The notes under the pieces were generated by a model. That model was not told the DNA's origin and did not search any database. It saw nothing but the letters and a program-made list of their open reading frames with translations. A stretch of 39,759 bases of DNA, from positions 1 through 39,759 of the forward strand of contig JAFZKY010000011.1 of assembly GCA_017551725.1 (NCBI GenBank), given 5' to 3'. The translations under genes and the position numbers were made by a program. The stretch comes from Bacteroidales bacterium (GTDB lineage Bacteria > Bacteroidota > Bacteroidia > Bacteroidales > WCHB1-69). Below are positions 24,869 to 33,736 of this stretch, piece after piece (position 1 is the stretch's first letter; every line of letters starts with the position of its first letter).

Positions 24869-25834
24869 ATGATTGTAATTACGGGTGCAGCCGGTTTTAT
24901 TGGCAGTTGTATGGTGGCCAAAATGAATGAGATGGGCCGCCGTGACATCATTATGGTGGACGATTTTTCCAAGGAAATCAAACGTCGGAATTGGGAGGAT
25001 AAGTTGTACCTGGATAAGATCCACCGGAATGATTTTTTCCAGTGGGCCGAGCAGCACGTTGACGACATTGAATGGATTATCCATCTGGGTGCCCGTACCG
25101 ATACCACAGAATTTGATTATTCTGTGTTTGAGGAACTCAATGTGGACTACACGCGGCGGATCTGGTATCTGGCCGCCAAGCACGGCATCCCGTTGATTTA
25201 TGCTTCTTCGGCGGCTACGTACGGCGCGGGCGAACTGGGCTATGTGGACCAGGAGCAGCTGGCTTACCGCCTTCAGCCGTTGAATCCGTATGGCAAGTCC
25301 AAGAACGAGATTGACAAGTGGATCTTGAAGCAGCCATCCGCGCCGCCGTATTGGTACGGGTTCAAGTTCTTCAACGTATATGGACCGAACGAGTACCACA
25401 AGGGACGGATGGCCTCCGTGGTGTTCCATGCGTTCCATCAGATTCAGGACACGGGCAAGGTGAAGCTGTTCCGCTCGCATCGTCCGGATTATGCGGACGG
25501 CTACCAGCTGCGCGATTTCGTGTATGTGAAGGATTTGGTGCGGGTGCTGTACTGGTTCATGAACCATCATCCGGCCAGCGGGATTTACAATCTCGGCACG
25601 GGACTGGCCCGGCCTTTCCTGAGTCTGGCACAATCCACATTCGCCGCGATGGACCTGGAACCGAAAATCGAATTTGTTGATATGCCGGAAGATATTCGGG
25701 AGAAATACCAGTATTTCACCGAGGCGGATATGCGGAAAATGCGTGCGACAGGGTTCCGGCGTCCCTTCTATAGTTTGGAAAATGGTGTGAAATCCTACGT
25801 GCGCCGTTATCTGCTCAAAGACAGGACCTATTAA
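24869..25834 (+). CDS. hldD: ADP-L-glycero-D-manno-heptose 6-epimerase
   Basis: A 321-residue short-chain dehydrogenase/epimerase. The ATG at 24869 puts the nucleotide-binding GAAGFIGS at residues 6-13, normal for the family; the open frame runs further up only through a TTG that overlaps the promoter. Other features are NWEDKLYLDKI, LGARTDTTE, the YASSAATYG region and the catalytic YGKSKNEID (Tyr-x3-Lys), plus the substrate segment FKFFNVYGPNEYHKGRMASV. HldD converts ADP-D-glycero-D-manno-heptose to the L-form for the inner core of lipopolysaccharide. It stands alone between the T9SS operon and recQ. Confidence 0.93.
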   Translation: MIVITGAAGFIGSCMVAKMNEMGRRDIIMVDDFSKEIKRRNWEDKLYLDKIHRNDFFQWAEQHVDDIEWIIHLGARTDTTEFDYSVFEELNVDYTRRIWYLAAKHGIPLIYASSAATYGAGELGYVDQEQLAYRLQPLNPYGKSKNEIDKWILKQPSAPPYWYGFKFFNVYGPNEYHKGRMASVVFHAFHQIQDTGKVKLFRSHRPDYADGYQLRDFVYVKDLVRVLYWFMNHHPASGIYNLGTGLARPFLSLAQSTFAAMDLEPKIEFVDMPEDIREKYQYFTEADMRKMRATGFRRPFYSLENGVKSYVRRYLLKDRTY

Positions 25835-25893
25835 TCCACAAAAGTATTTTAAATTCTTTTTCTTCGAACACCGAATTGTATTAAAGTTTTTTA

Positions 25894-25901
25894 TATCTTT
25901 G
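25894..25901 (+). promoter_or_regulatory. -7 promoter element of recQ
   Basis: TATCTTTG fits TAnnTTTG, 61 nt before the recQ ATG. A TTG lies at 25876-25878 but the 15-nt spacing is shorter than usual for a -33 element. Confidence 0.5.
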
Positions 25902-25962
25902 TCTTCCCTAAAAACGTAATCTGTTAATGTCATCAGTCTATTAGTCTAATACTTTTTTGCCA

Positions 25963-28164
25963 ATGAAAAACTATACGGATAAGGAGATCTTACAGACCTT
26001 GAAAACAGTGTTTGGTTACGACAAGTTCAAAGGTGACCAGCTTAAGATTATCAAGTCGCTGCTCAAGGGCAAGGATTGTTTTGTCATCATGCCCACCGGC
26101 GGAGGCAAGTCCTTATGCTATCAGCTGCCTGCCCTGATGAAGGATGGCACGGCCATCATCATCTCCCCGCTGATCGCCCTGATGAAGAACCAGGTGGATG
26201 CCATCCGCAACTTCGGCACGGACATGGGCATTGCACACTTCCTGAACTCCTCGCTGACGAAAATGGAAATCAACGAAGTGAAGCAGGACCTTATCTCTGG
26301 TAAGACGAAGTTGCTGTATGTGGCACCCGAGTCGCTGACCAAGGAGGAGAACGTGAAATTCTTCCAGGATGTCAACATCTCCTTTTACGCCATCGACGAG
26401 GCACACTGTATCTCGGAATGGGGACACGACTTCCGTCCGGAATACCGCCGCATCCGCGCCATCATTGACAAGATAGGCAAGAAAGTGCCGGTGATTGCGC
26501 TGACGGCCACGGCCACGCCCAAGGTGCAGAGCGACATCCAGAAGAACCTCGGCATGGACAAGGCGGAGATTTTCATTTCCTCGTTTAATCGCCCGAACCT
26601 GTACTACGAAATCCGGGAGAAAACGAAGGATGTCGATAAAGAGGTGGTGAAGTTTATCAAAAACCATCCCGGTAAGTCGGGCATCATATACTGCCTGAGC
26701 CGCAAGAAAGTGGAAGAGTTAGCTTCGTTTTTGCAGGTGAACAAGATCCGCGCGCTGCCGTATCATGCCGGTCTGGACTCGCGTACCCGCGTGCAGAACC
26801 AGGACGACTTCCTGATGGAGAAGGCCGACGTCATCGTGGCCACCATCGCCTTCGGTATGGGCATCGACAAGCCTGATGTGCGCTTCGTCATCCACTACGA
26901 CATGCCGAAGAGTCTGGAAGGCTACTATCAGGAAACGGGTCGTGCCGGTCGTGACGACGGCGAGGGCCTTTGCATCGCCTTCTACGACTACAAGGACTTG
27001 CACAAACTGAAGAATTTTTCCAACAAGAAGTCGGTGGCCGAGCAGGAGGTGGTGAACCAGTTGCTGGCCGAGACCGCGTCGTATGCGGAATCCACCAGCT
27101 GCCGCCGCAAGCACCTGCTCCATTATTTCGGCGAGACGTACGAGGCGGAGAGTTGCCACAACTGCGACAACTGCAACCACCCGAAGCCCAAGATGAACGC
27201 ATCCGAACTCATCGTGCTGGCCATGGAGGTGATTCAAACCGTCAAGCAGCAGTTCAAGGAAGACCAGATCATCGACATCCTGATTGGCAACAAGACGACC
27301 TCCATCGTCAAATTCAAACACAACAAGCTCAAACAGTTCGGCGAAGGACAGGATTACGACGAGAAGTTCTGGTCCAACATCATACGCTTGGCCATTTTTG
27401 ACGGCCTCATCGTGAAGGATGTGGAGAACTACGGTTTGCTAAAGATTACCCCGAAAGGGGAGAAGTATATGCTCAATCCCTATTCCATCATGACCACCAA
27501 GCCGGCGTCGGCGAATGAGGAGGAGGAAGACGAGGTGATTGACAACGTGGTGGGCGGCGTGGAAGAGGCTTTCGACACGGCTCTCTTCGGTTTGCTGAAA
27601 GACCTCCGCAAGGATATCTCCAAGGAGGAAAACCTGCCGCCGTTTGTGATTTTCCAGGATCCCTCATTGGAAGATATGTGCATCCAGTACCCGACCACCA
27701 TGGAGGAGATGACGCACATCGCGGGCGTGGGCGTGGGCAAGGCGCAGAAGTACGGCAAGCGCTTCATAGAACTTATCCGCAATTATGTGGAGGAGAATGA
27801 GATAGAACGTCCGCAGGACTTTGTGGTGAAATCCGTGGTCAAGAAATCGGCCATCAAGGTGTTCATCATCCAGAGCATCGACCGTAAGGTGAGCTTCGAG
27901 GATATTGCCATTGCCAAGGGATTGGATATGAATGAATTGCTTAGCGAAATCGAGATGATTGTATCCTCCGGAACCAAGATTGACATCAGCTATTACATCG
28001 ATGAAGAAATCGAGGAGTACCATCAGGAAGACATTCTGGACTATTTCGCCAATGCGGAATCGGATTCGGCGGAAAAGGCACTCGAAGTGCTGGGTGAGGA
28101 CGAATACACCTTGGAGGAAATCCGCGTGATGCGTATTAAATATCTGTCTGATGTGGGGAATTAA
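25963..28164 (+). CDS. recQ: ATP-dependent DNA helicase RecQ
   Basis: A 733-residue 3'-5' helicase for recombination and replication-fork repair. The ATG at 25963 is preferred over a TTG two codons earlier. Motifs in order: Walker A MPTGGGKS (43-50), [17 protein letters not shown] (from 145), motif [18 protein letters not shown], and motifs [18 protein letters not shown] and [13 protein letters not shown]. The zinc site is Cys380 with Cys398, Cys401 and Cys404 (CHNCDNC). A winged-helix RQC region and one HRDC domain (about 560-607, containing [14 protein letters not shown]) follow. About 120 further residues form a helical acidic tail, as in the longer Bacteroidetes RecQ. No operon partner is obvious upstream. 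Confidence 0.95.
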   Translation: MKNYTDKEILQTLKTVFGYDKFKGDQLKIIKSLLKGKDCFVIMPTGGGKSLCYQLPALMKDGTAIIISPLIALMKNQVDAIRNFGTDMGIAHFLNSSLTKMEINEVKQDLISGKTKLLYVAPESLTKEENVKFFQDVNISFYAIDEAHCISEWGHDFRPEYRRIRAIIDKIGKKVPVIALTATATPKVQSDIQKNLGMDKAEIFISSFNRPNLYYEIREKTKDVDKEVVKFIKNHPGKSGIIYCLSRKKVEELASFLQVNKIRALPYHAGLDSRTRVQNQDDFLMEKADVIVATIAFGMGIDKPDVRFVIHYDMPKSLEGYYQETGRAGRDDGEGLCIAFYDYKDLHKLKNFSNKKSVAEQEVVNQLLAETASYAESTSCRRKHLLHYFGETYEAESCHNCDNCNHPKPKMNASELIVLAMEVIQTVKQQFKEDQIIDILIGNKTTSIVKFKHNKLKQFGEGQDYDEKFWSNIIRLAIFDGLIVKDVENYGLLKITPKGEKYMLNPYSIMTTKPASANEEEEDEVIDNVVGGVEEAFDTALFGLLKDLRKDISKEENLPPFVIFQDPSLEDMCIQYPTTMEEMTHIAGVGVGKAQKYGKRFIELIRNYVEENEIERPQDFVVKSVVKKSAIKVFIIQSIDRKVSFEDIAIAKGLDMNELLSEIEMIVSSGTKIDISYYIDEEIEEYHQEDILDYFANAESDSAEKALEVLGEDEYTLEEIRVMRIKYLSDVGN

Positions 28165-28195
28165 CAATTAACAATGAACAATTAACAATTATTAG
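28159..28195. repeat. A/T-rich 7-bp tandem repeat after recQ
   Basis: Units of TTAACAA/TGAACAA repeat about five times, starting within the recQ stop codon. They belong to the same simple-repeat type as 6979-7029 read on the opposite strand. Confidence 0.6.
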
Positions 28196-28201
28196 TGATA
28201 C

Positions 28202-28999
28202 ATGGAAGAGATTAGAGAAAATGTGAATCCGGTGGAGAATGTGGTGCCGGATGAAGTGATGCCCGGTTTTGTGGCGGAGGAATCAAAAGAGAAGAGTGAA
28301 CGACAGGCTCCGGAAGAGACGGAACAGCCGGAACGCGAGCCCGAGTTCAAGGCGTGTGCGGATGAGGCGCCCAAGGATGGGGGAACCTGTGACCGCGGCA
28401 AGCGCTGCCGAATAGCGCAATGGATTTTCAACGCCTTGATGCTGGCGGCGGTGGCCGTGCTGTTTGTCTTGCATTTCACCCAGAAGCCGGAGAAGTATGC
28501 CGCTCCGCTGGTGTCGGGTCAGCCGGGCAACGGCGATGTGGTCTATGTAAACATCGATTCAATCAATGAGAAGTATGAGATGGTTTCCCTTTTGACGGAC
28601 AGCATAGAGGCGGAGAAACAGCGTCAGGCTATCATTTTCCAGAACAGACAGAAGGCTTTGGAACAGAAATTGGCCAACTATCAGAACAACATGCAGAGCG
28701 GTCAGCTTACCGCCCAGCAGGCTCAATATGCGGAGGCCTCGCTGCAGCAGGAGAGCCAGCGGTTGCAGAGTGATTATGCTACTGCCGTTGAAGGACTTGA
28801 AGCCCGCTATGCCGCCGCTCTGGAGCAGATTGCCGATTCGCTGAAGGCGGCTACGGCCCGAGTCAACAAAAAATACAATGCCTCGTTCGTGTTCAGCTAT
28901 GGTGGCGGCAGCCCGCTGATCAGCGCCGACCCCACCAAGGACATTACCAACGAGGTGTTGGATGAACTGAACAAACCTTTCTCCAAGAAACGCAAATAG
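28202..28999 (+). CDS. Membrane-anchored OmpH/Skp-like protein
   Basis: A 265-residue protein. Residues 1-68 are cytoplasmic, acidic and rich in Glu/Pro; one membrane helix follows (about 71-92, WIFNALMLAAVAVLFVLHF). The outer part starts with GDVVYVNIDSINEKYEMV, the opening strand and helix of the Skp/OmpH fold, and continues as a long charged coiled coil rich in Gln and Ala (about 130-235). Soluble Skp carries unfolded outer-membrane proteins through the periplasm; this version is tethered to the inner membrane and has an extra cytoplasmic tail. It precedes the MORN-type gene by 11 bp, so they probably form an operon. Function beyond a chaperone-like shape is not shown. Confidence 0.75.
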   Translation: MEEIRENVNPVENVVPDEVMPGFVAEESKEKSERQAPEETEQPEREPEFKACADEAPKDGGTCDRGKRCRIAQWIFNALMLAAVAVLFVLHFTQKPEKYAAPLVSGQPGNGDVVYVNIDSINEKYEMVSLLTDSIEAEKQRQAIIFQNRQKALEQKLANYQNNMQSGQLTAQQAQYAEASLQQESQRLQSDYATAVEGLEARYAAALEQIADSLKAATARVNKKYNASFVFSYGGGSPLISADPTKDITNEVLDELNKPFSKKRK

Positions 29000-29010
29000 T
29001 AGAATCGGGT

Positions 29011-29595
29011 ATGCAAGTGGAAAAGAAGAAATCGAATGGCATCTGTTGGCATTGTGTGCTGCTGGTCGTGGCTTTGCTGCTGCTGGCCGGCTTGTTGGTG
29101 TATGCGGCCCTTCGGGAAAAGCCCTCTGTTTCGGATGTGACGGGTCCGGTGGACAAGGAACTGGCCGCCCTGCATGAGTTTCCCCCGGTGGACTTTACCG
29201 ACTCCCTATATTATGAGAAGGCTGTGGCGACATACGAGAACGATGCCCCAAAGGATGTCTATTATTACGAGAAGGATAGCCTCGGAATGCCCACGAACAA
29301 GAGGGTGCATGAAACGCATTACTATCCGGGCAAGGTGAAGTACATTGACGGCAACCTGTCGGAAGGTGCCAACCGCGATGGCCTCTGGTATGCCTACCAC
29401 AAGAACGGTAATGTGCAGACGATGGCCCATTACAAGAATGGAAAGGAGGATGGACGATATACGGTCTATTATGAGAACGGGAATGTGCGTTATACGGGAT
29501 TCTACAAGGATGGCAAAAGAGTGGGAGAGTGGAAATTCTACGACGAAGAGGAGAAACTGGTGCATACGAAAGAGTTTGGAACAATTAATAATTAA
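29011..29595 (+). CDS. Membrane-anchored MORN-repeat protein
   Basis: A 194-residue protein with a short cytoplasmic start, one membrane helix (about 13-33) and an outer domain. Residues 124-186 contain three MORN-variant repeats of the type G-WxxYxxNGxxxxxxxYxNGKxxG: GLWYAYHKNGNVQTMAHYKN, GRYTVYYENGNVRYTGFYKD and GEWKFYDEEEKLVHTKEF. In this phylum such repeats occur in many envelope proteins of unknown role and are thought to bind lipids or proteins. It lies 11 bp after the Skp-like gene with the same topology, which suggests a shared envelope task. No enzymatic motif is seen. Confidence 0.75.
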   Translation: MQVEKKKSNGICWHCVLLVVALLLLAGLLVYAALREKPSVSDVTGPVDKELAALHEFPPVDFTDSLYYEKAVATYENDAPKDVYYYEKDSLGMPTNKRVHETHYYPGKVKYIDGNLSEGANRDGLWYAYHKNGNVQTMAHYKNGKEDGRYTVYYENGNVRYTGFYKDGKRVGEWKFYDEEEKLVHTKEFGTINN

Positions 29596-29695
29596 TAGTT
29601 AGTAGTTGAAAGCCAACGGCTAATTGATGTGTTGCATTTAAAACCCCAATATATATCACATAATCAAGGAATTAATAATCAAATAAATCAATTTT

Positions 29696-31072
29696 ATGGA
29701 ATTACCTTTTGCAGAAGCGTGGAAAATCAAGATGGTGGAGCCCATCAAGAAATCCACAAGAGAAGAAAGAGAAAAATGGCTTCTTGAAGCACACAACAAC
29801 ATCTTCATGCTGAAGAGCGACTATGTCTATATCGACCTGTTGACCGACTCGGGCACCGGTGCCATGAGCGATCGTCAGTGGAGTGCGATGATGATGGGCG
29901 ACGAAAGCTACGGCGGCGCCCGCAGTTTCTTCCACATGAAAGACACCATCACGGAGCTTACGGGCTTCAAGTACGTCATCCCTACCCACCAGGGGCGAGC
30001 GGCGGAGAACGTGCTGTTCAGCTATCTGGTGAAACCCGGCATGGTGGTCCCCGGCAATGCCCACTTCGACACTACCAAGGGACACATCGAGAGCCGCAAG
30101 GCTTTCGCCATCGATGTCACCATCCCGGAGGCACACGACACCCAGCTGGAACTTCCCTTCAAGGGCAATGTAAGCCTCGAACTGCTTGAGAAAGTGCTGG
30201 TTGAGAACAAGGGCAACGTGCCGTTTATGGTGCTTACCGTGACCAACAACACGGTGGGCGGCCAGCCGGTGAGCATGAAGAACATCCGCGAGACCTGCGA
30301 GCTCTGCCACAAATACGGCGTGCCCGTCAACATCGACAGCGCGCGCTTCGTGGAGAACGCCTACTTCATCAAAACCCGCGAGGAAGGCTATGCCGACAAG
30401 AGCATCAAGGAGATCGTGAGCGAGATGTTCAGCTATGCCGACTGTATGACGATGAGTGCCAAGAAGGACGGCCTTGTCAATATGGGCGGTTTCATCGCCA
30501 CCAACAAGGAAGACTGGTACGAGGGTGCCAAGCTCTTCTGCATCCCCTTCGAGGGCTTCCTCACCTACGGCGGTATGAACGGTCGCGACATGGACGCGCT
30601 GGCCGTCGGTTTGAAAGAGAACTGCGACTTTGACATGGTGGAAACCCGTATCAAACAGGTTCAGTATCTGGCTGCCAAGTTGGACGAGTACGGCATCCCG
30701 TACCAGCGTCCCGCCGGCGGACACGCCATCTTCGTGGATGCGGACAAGATCCTGACCGAGATTCCCAAGGAGGAGTTCCCCGCCCAGACGCTGACGTGCG
30801 AGTTGTACCTTGAGGCCGGCATCCGTGCCTGCGAGATCGGCTATGTGCTCGCCGACCGCGATCCTGTGACCCGCGAGAACCGTTTCGGCGGCCTCGACTT
30901 CGTGCGTCTCTGCATCCCGCGCCGTGTCTATACCAACAACCACATGGACGTGATTGCCGCCGCCTTGAAGAATGTCTTCGACCGTCGTCACACCATCACC
31001 CGTGGTTTGGAAATCACCTGGGAGGCCGAGTTGATGCGTCACTTCACCTGCCAGTTCAAGAGATTGCAATAA
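29696..31072 (+). CDS. tnaA: Tryptophanase
   Basis: A 458-residue PLP enzyme that cleaves L-tryptophan to indole, pyruvate and ammonia. The PLP lysine lies in MTMSAKKDG (Lys257), with THQGRAAEN (97-105) and DSARFVENAYFIK (214-226) binding the cofactor. The residues around FDTTKGHIE and the ARFVENAYF stretch follow tryptophanase rather than tyrosine phenol-lyase, and the C-terminal IPRRVYTNNHMDVI and LMRHFTCQF segments match Bacteroides TnaA. It appears monocistronic, with a strong terminator 18 nt after the stop. The 100-nt upstream region has no clear TAnnTTTG element and no Trp-containing leader peptide, so regulation differs from the E. coli tnaC type. Confidence 0.93.
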   Translation: MELPFAEAWKIKMVEPIKKSTREEREKWLLEAHNNIFMLKSDYVYIDLLTDSGTGAMSDRQWSAMMMGDESYGGARSFFHMKDTITELTGFKYVIPTHQGRAAENVLFSYLVKPGMVVPGNAHFDTTKGHIESRKAFAIDVTIPEAHDTQLELPFKGNVSLELLEKVLVENKGNVPFMVLTVTNNTVGGQPVSMKNIRETCELCHKYGVPVNIDSARFVENAYFIKTREEGYADKSIKEIVSEMFSYADCMTMSAKKDGLVNMGGFIATNKEDWYEGAKLFCIPFEGFLTYGGMNGRDMDALAVGLKENCDFDMVETRIKQVQYLAAKLDEYGIPYQRPAGGHAIFVDADKILTEIPKEEFPAQTLTCELYLEAGIRACEIGYVLADRDPVTRENRFGGLDFVRLCIPRRVYTNNHMDVIAAALKNVFDRRHTITRGLEITWEAELMRHFTCQFKRLQ

Positions 31073-31090
31073 TCCAAAATCCTATAGTTG

Positions 31091-31125
31091 TAGGTCGGCG
31101 GGCTTGCCCGCCGACCTATTTTTTT
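31091..31125 (+). terminator. Strong terminator after tnaA
   Basis: TAGGTCGGCGGGC (31091-31103) and its complement (31106-31118) form a G/C-rich stem with a CTTG end loop, followed by seven T. Confidence 0.92.
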
Positions 31126-31143
31126 CCATAAAAATCCAATCTT

Positions 31144-31716
31144 ATGTTGATCGTTGGCGATGTTCTGGTCTCGGATGAGCTGATAGATAAATGCTTCTGC
31201 TGTGACTTGTCGCAGTGCGCGGGCGCGTGTTGCGTGGAGGGCGACGCCGGTGCCCCCGTGGCAGCAGATGAGGTGGCGGATCTGGACACCTGTTATCCCA
31301 CATTCCAAAAATACATGACGGAGGCAGGCATTGCGGCGGTGGAGGCCAATGGGGAGACCTTTGTGCTGGATGGCGATAGTTTCGGCACGCCGCTGATTCC
31401 GGCCACCAAGGCGTGCGCCTTCTCTTTTGAGGAGGATGGCATCACGAAATGTGCTATCGAGAAGGCTTTCCTGCAGGGCGAAATTTCTTTCAGGAAGCCA
31501 ATCTCCTGCTATCTCTATCCCATCCGCGTCAGCAGGGTAGGGAAGTACACCGCCCTCAACTACCACCATTGGGACATCTGCAAAACGGCATGTGAAAAGG
31601 GCAGAGCGTTAGCCCTGCCCGTATATAAATTCTTGAAAATGCCGCTTGTACAAGCCTTCGGCGAGGATTGGTACCGCGAGCTGGAGGCGGCTATAGAATC
31701 TCGTAGCTCCGTTTGA
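31144..31716 (+). CDS. DUF3109 family cysteine-rich protein
   Basis: A 190-residue protein with the family's Cys-rich opening KCFCCDLSQCAGACC (Cys17, 19, 20, 25, 29, 30) and further Cys at about 50, 91, 103, 122, 146 and 150. The segment KPISCYLYPIRVS is conserved in the family. The pattern resembles YkgJ-type proteins that bind zinc or an iron-sulfur cluster, but no activity is known. It has no signal peptide. Its last 26 bp overlap the end of htpG on the other strand. It has no clear promoter of its own in the 18 bp after the tnaA terminator. Confidence 0.85.
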   Translation: MLIVGDVLVSDELIDKCFCCDLSQCAGACCVEGDAGAPVAADEVADLDTCYPTFQKYMTEAGIAAVEANGETFVLDGDSFGTPLIPATKACAFSFEEDGITKCAIEKAFLQGEISFRKPISCYLYPIRVSRVGKYTALNYHHWDICKTACEKGRALALPVYKFLKMPLVQAFGEDWYRELEAAIESRSSV

Positions 31717-33592
31717 CGAACTCGCTCAGCTTCTCGCCCGTGAGGATGTTCTGCGAGAGCAGGGCCAGATCGATCATCTGTTGCACCAGCTGGGTGCGCT
31801 TGCCCTCGTCCTCCTCGGCCAGCAGCCGGCTCGCCAGCGCGTGGTTGCCGTTGACCACAATATTGTAATGGTTGAAATCGCCGTAGAAGCTCTGCTGCCC
31901 TGACACCTTTTCCATGTCTTTGAAACGACGCATGAACTCGTTCTGCGTGATCATCACCGGAAGGTCGGTCTCGCTGAGGCTCTCCACCATCACGGTGTAG
32001 GTCTTCTCGTCCACCTGTTTGGTGAAATACTCCTTCAGTGTTTTTTGCTGGTCATCCGACAGTTTCGACGGTTGCACATCGTCCTTTTTCTCGATGAGTT
32101 TGTCGATGGTGTCGGCGTCCACGCGCGTGAAGCGCAGCTTCTCGTTCTTCTGTTCCAGCATGTTGAGGGCGTGCGGGTCGAGGAAGCCGTCCATCAGCAG
32201 CACGTCGTAGCCCTTCTCCTTGGCCGCCTGGATGTACAGGTGCTGCTCGTCCGTGTTGGCGGCGTACAGCATGATGACGATGTCGTCCTTGTTGGTCTGC
32301 AGCGCGCTCACCGTGTTGCGGTACTCCTCCAGGGTGAAATACTTGCCGTCGGTGCTCTTCAGCAGGTAGAAATCCTTGATTTTGTCGTAGAATTTTTCGT
32401 CCGTGAGCGAGCCGAACTGCAGAAACACTTTCAGCTCGTCCCATTTCTTCTCGAAATCCTCGCGGTTTTCCTTGAACATCGACTCCAGTTTCTCGGCCAC
32501 CTTCTTGCTGATGTAGGTGGAGATTTTCTTCACGTTGGAGTCCGACTGCAGGTAGGAACGCGACACGTTCAGCGGGATGTCGGGCGAGTCGATGACGCCG
32601 TGCAGCAAGGTCATGAATTCAGGGATGATGCCCTCCAGCTCGTCGGTGATATAGACCTGGTTGCAATAGAGTTGCACGCGGTTCTTCTTGAGGTCCAGCT
32701 GGTTCTTCACTTTCGGGAAATAGAGCACGCCGGTGAGGTTGAAGGGGTAGTCCACGTTCAGGTGAATCTGGAAGAGGGGCTCTTCCATCGACATAGGATA
32801 GAGTTCGTGGTAGAACTTTTTGTAATCTTCGTCGGTGAGGGATGACGGGGCTTTCTGCCAGATGGGCTCGGTGTTGTTGATGATGCGGGGCACCTGCACG
32901 GCCTCTTCCTTGGGTTCCTCTTTCTTCTCCGTATTGTCGTCTTCCGGCTTGGGCTCGGGTTTGCGCCATTCCGTTTTGGTTCCGCATCGGATGGGGATGG
33001 GCAGGAAGCGGCAGTATTTGGTCAGCAGGCCCACGAGTTTGTTCTCGTTCAGGAACTCCTGCGTGTCGTCGGCCACGTGCAGCACGATTTCGGTGCCGCG
33101 GTCGGCCTTGTCGATCTCTTCCAGGGTGAACTCTGGCGAGCCGTCGCAGCTCCATTTGACAGCTTTGGCATCTGAAAGGTGCGATTTTGTCAGTATGTCC
33201 ACGCGGTCGGCCACCATGAAGGAGGAGTAGAAGCCCAGCCCGAAGTGGCCGATGATGTTGGCGGCGTCGTTGCCCTTGTATTTGGAAAGGAAGTCCTCCG
33301 CGCCGGAGAAGGCGATCTGGTTGATGTATTTGTCCACCTCCTCGGCGGTCATGCCGATGCCGTGGTCGATGACGTGGATGGTCTTGTCCTCCTTGTTGAC
33401 TTTCACGTCGATGGTGAGGTCGCCCAGCTCGCTGTCGGTCTTGCCCATTGCCGCCAGGGTCTTCATCTTCTGTGTGGCATCCACCGCGTTGGAAATCAGC
33501 TCTCTGAGGAAAATCTCATGGTCGGAATAGAGGAATTTTTTGATAACCGGAAAGATGTTCTCGGTCTTGACATTGATATTGCCTGTTTGCAT
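31691..33592 (-). CDS. htpG: Chaperone HtpG (bacterial Hsp90)
   Basis: A 633-residue ATP-dependent chaperone. The ATG at 33592 gives MQTGNINVKTENIFPVIKKF, the normal start in the phylum; the frame is open 39 codons further upstream but that part is intergenic. GHKL ATPase motifs are ELISNAVDA (31-39, catalytic Glu31), DHGIGMT (76-82) and GHFGLGFYS (115-123). The middle domain has SDSNVKKISTYISKK. An acidic Lys/Glu/Pro linker at about 215-235 is longer than in E. coli HtpG. Its 3' end overlaps the convergent DUF3109 gene by 26 bp, so transcripts of the two genes are complementary there. Confidence 0.95.
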   Translation of the reverse strand: MQTGNINVKTENIFPVIKKFLYSDHEIFLRELISNAVDATQKMKTLAAMGKTDSELGDLTIDVKVNKEDKTIHVIDHGIGMTAEEVDKYINQIAFSGAEDFLSKYKGNDAANIIGHFGLGFYSSFMVADRVDILTKSHLSDAKAVKWSCDGSPEFTLEEIDKADRGTEIVLHVADDTQEFLNENKLVGLLTKYCRFLPIPIRCGTKTEWRKPEPKPEDDNTEKKEEPKEEAVQVPRIINNTEPIWQKAPSSLTDEDYKKFYHELYPMSMEEPLFQIHLNVDYPFNLTGVLYFPKVKNQLDLKKNRVQLYCNQVYITDELEGIIPEFMTLLHGVIDSPDIPLNVSRSYLQSDSNVKKISTYISKKVAEKLESMFKENREDFEKKWDELKVFLQFGSLTDEKFYDKIKDFYLLKSTDGKYFTLEEYRNTVSALQTNKDDIVIMLYAANTDEQHLYIQAAKEKGYDVLLMDGFLDPHALNMLEQKNEKLRFTRVDADTIDKLIEKKDDVQPSKLSDDQQKTLKEYFTKQVDEKTYTVMVESLSETDLPVMITQNEFMRRFKDMEKVSGQQSFYGDFNHYNIVVNGNHALASRLLAEEDEGKRTQLVQQMIDLALLSQNILTGEKLSEFVKRSYEIL

Positions 33593-33667
33593 ATTGTTGG
33601 ATTTTATATTGAACAAAAAAATACCCGCTTGGATTGCAAACTTTGTGCCAAACAATGCAGAAAAGTG

Positions 33668-33675
33668 TATCTTTG
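33668..33675 (+). promoter_or_regulatory. -33/-7 promoter of the alcohol dehydrogenase gene
   Basis: TATCTTTG fits TAnnTTTG, with TTTG at 33642-33645 as a -33 element, 22 nt apart. The leader to the ATG at 33737 is about 55 nt. It lies within the 144-bp region shared with the divergent htpG. Confidence 0.7.
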
Positions 33676-33736
33676 CACAAAAAATAACGTTCGTCGTTTT
33701 TGACGGCATTTAAAGATTATAACATAAAAAACTATT

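Noticed and set aside
29627-29641. A tiny upstream frame (MCCI) before tnaA as a TnaC-like leader peptide
   Set aside because: It has no Trp codon and only four residues, so it cannot act as the known tryptophan-sensing leader.
29702-31069. A 455-codon open frame antisense to tnaA
   Set aside because: It spans exactly the tryptophanase gene and has no recognisable domain; a result of codon usage.
33593-33709. A 39-codon N-terminal extension of htpG
   Set aside because: The extension lies in the promoter region shared with the alcohol dehydrogenase gene and is not part of known HtpG; the internal ATG gives the normal start.
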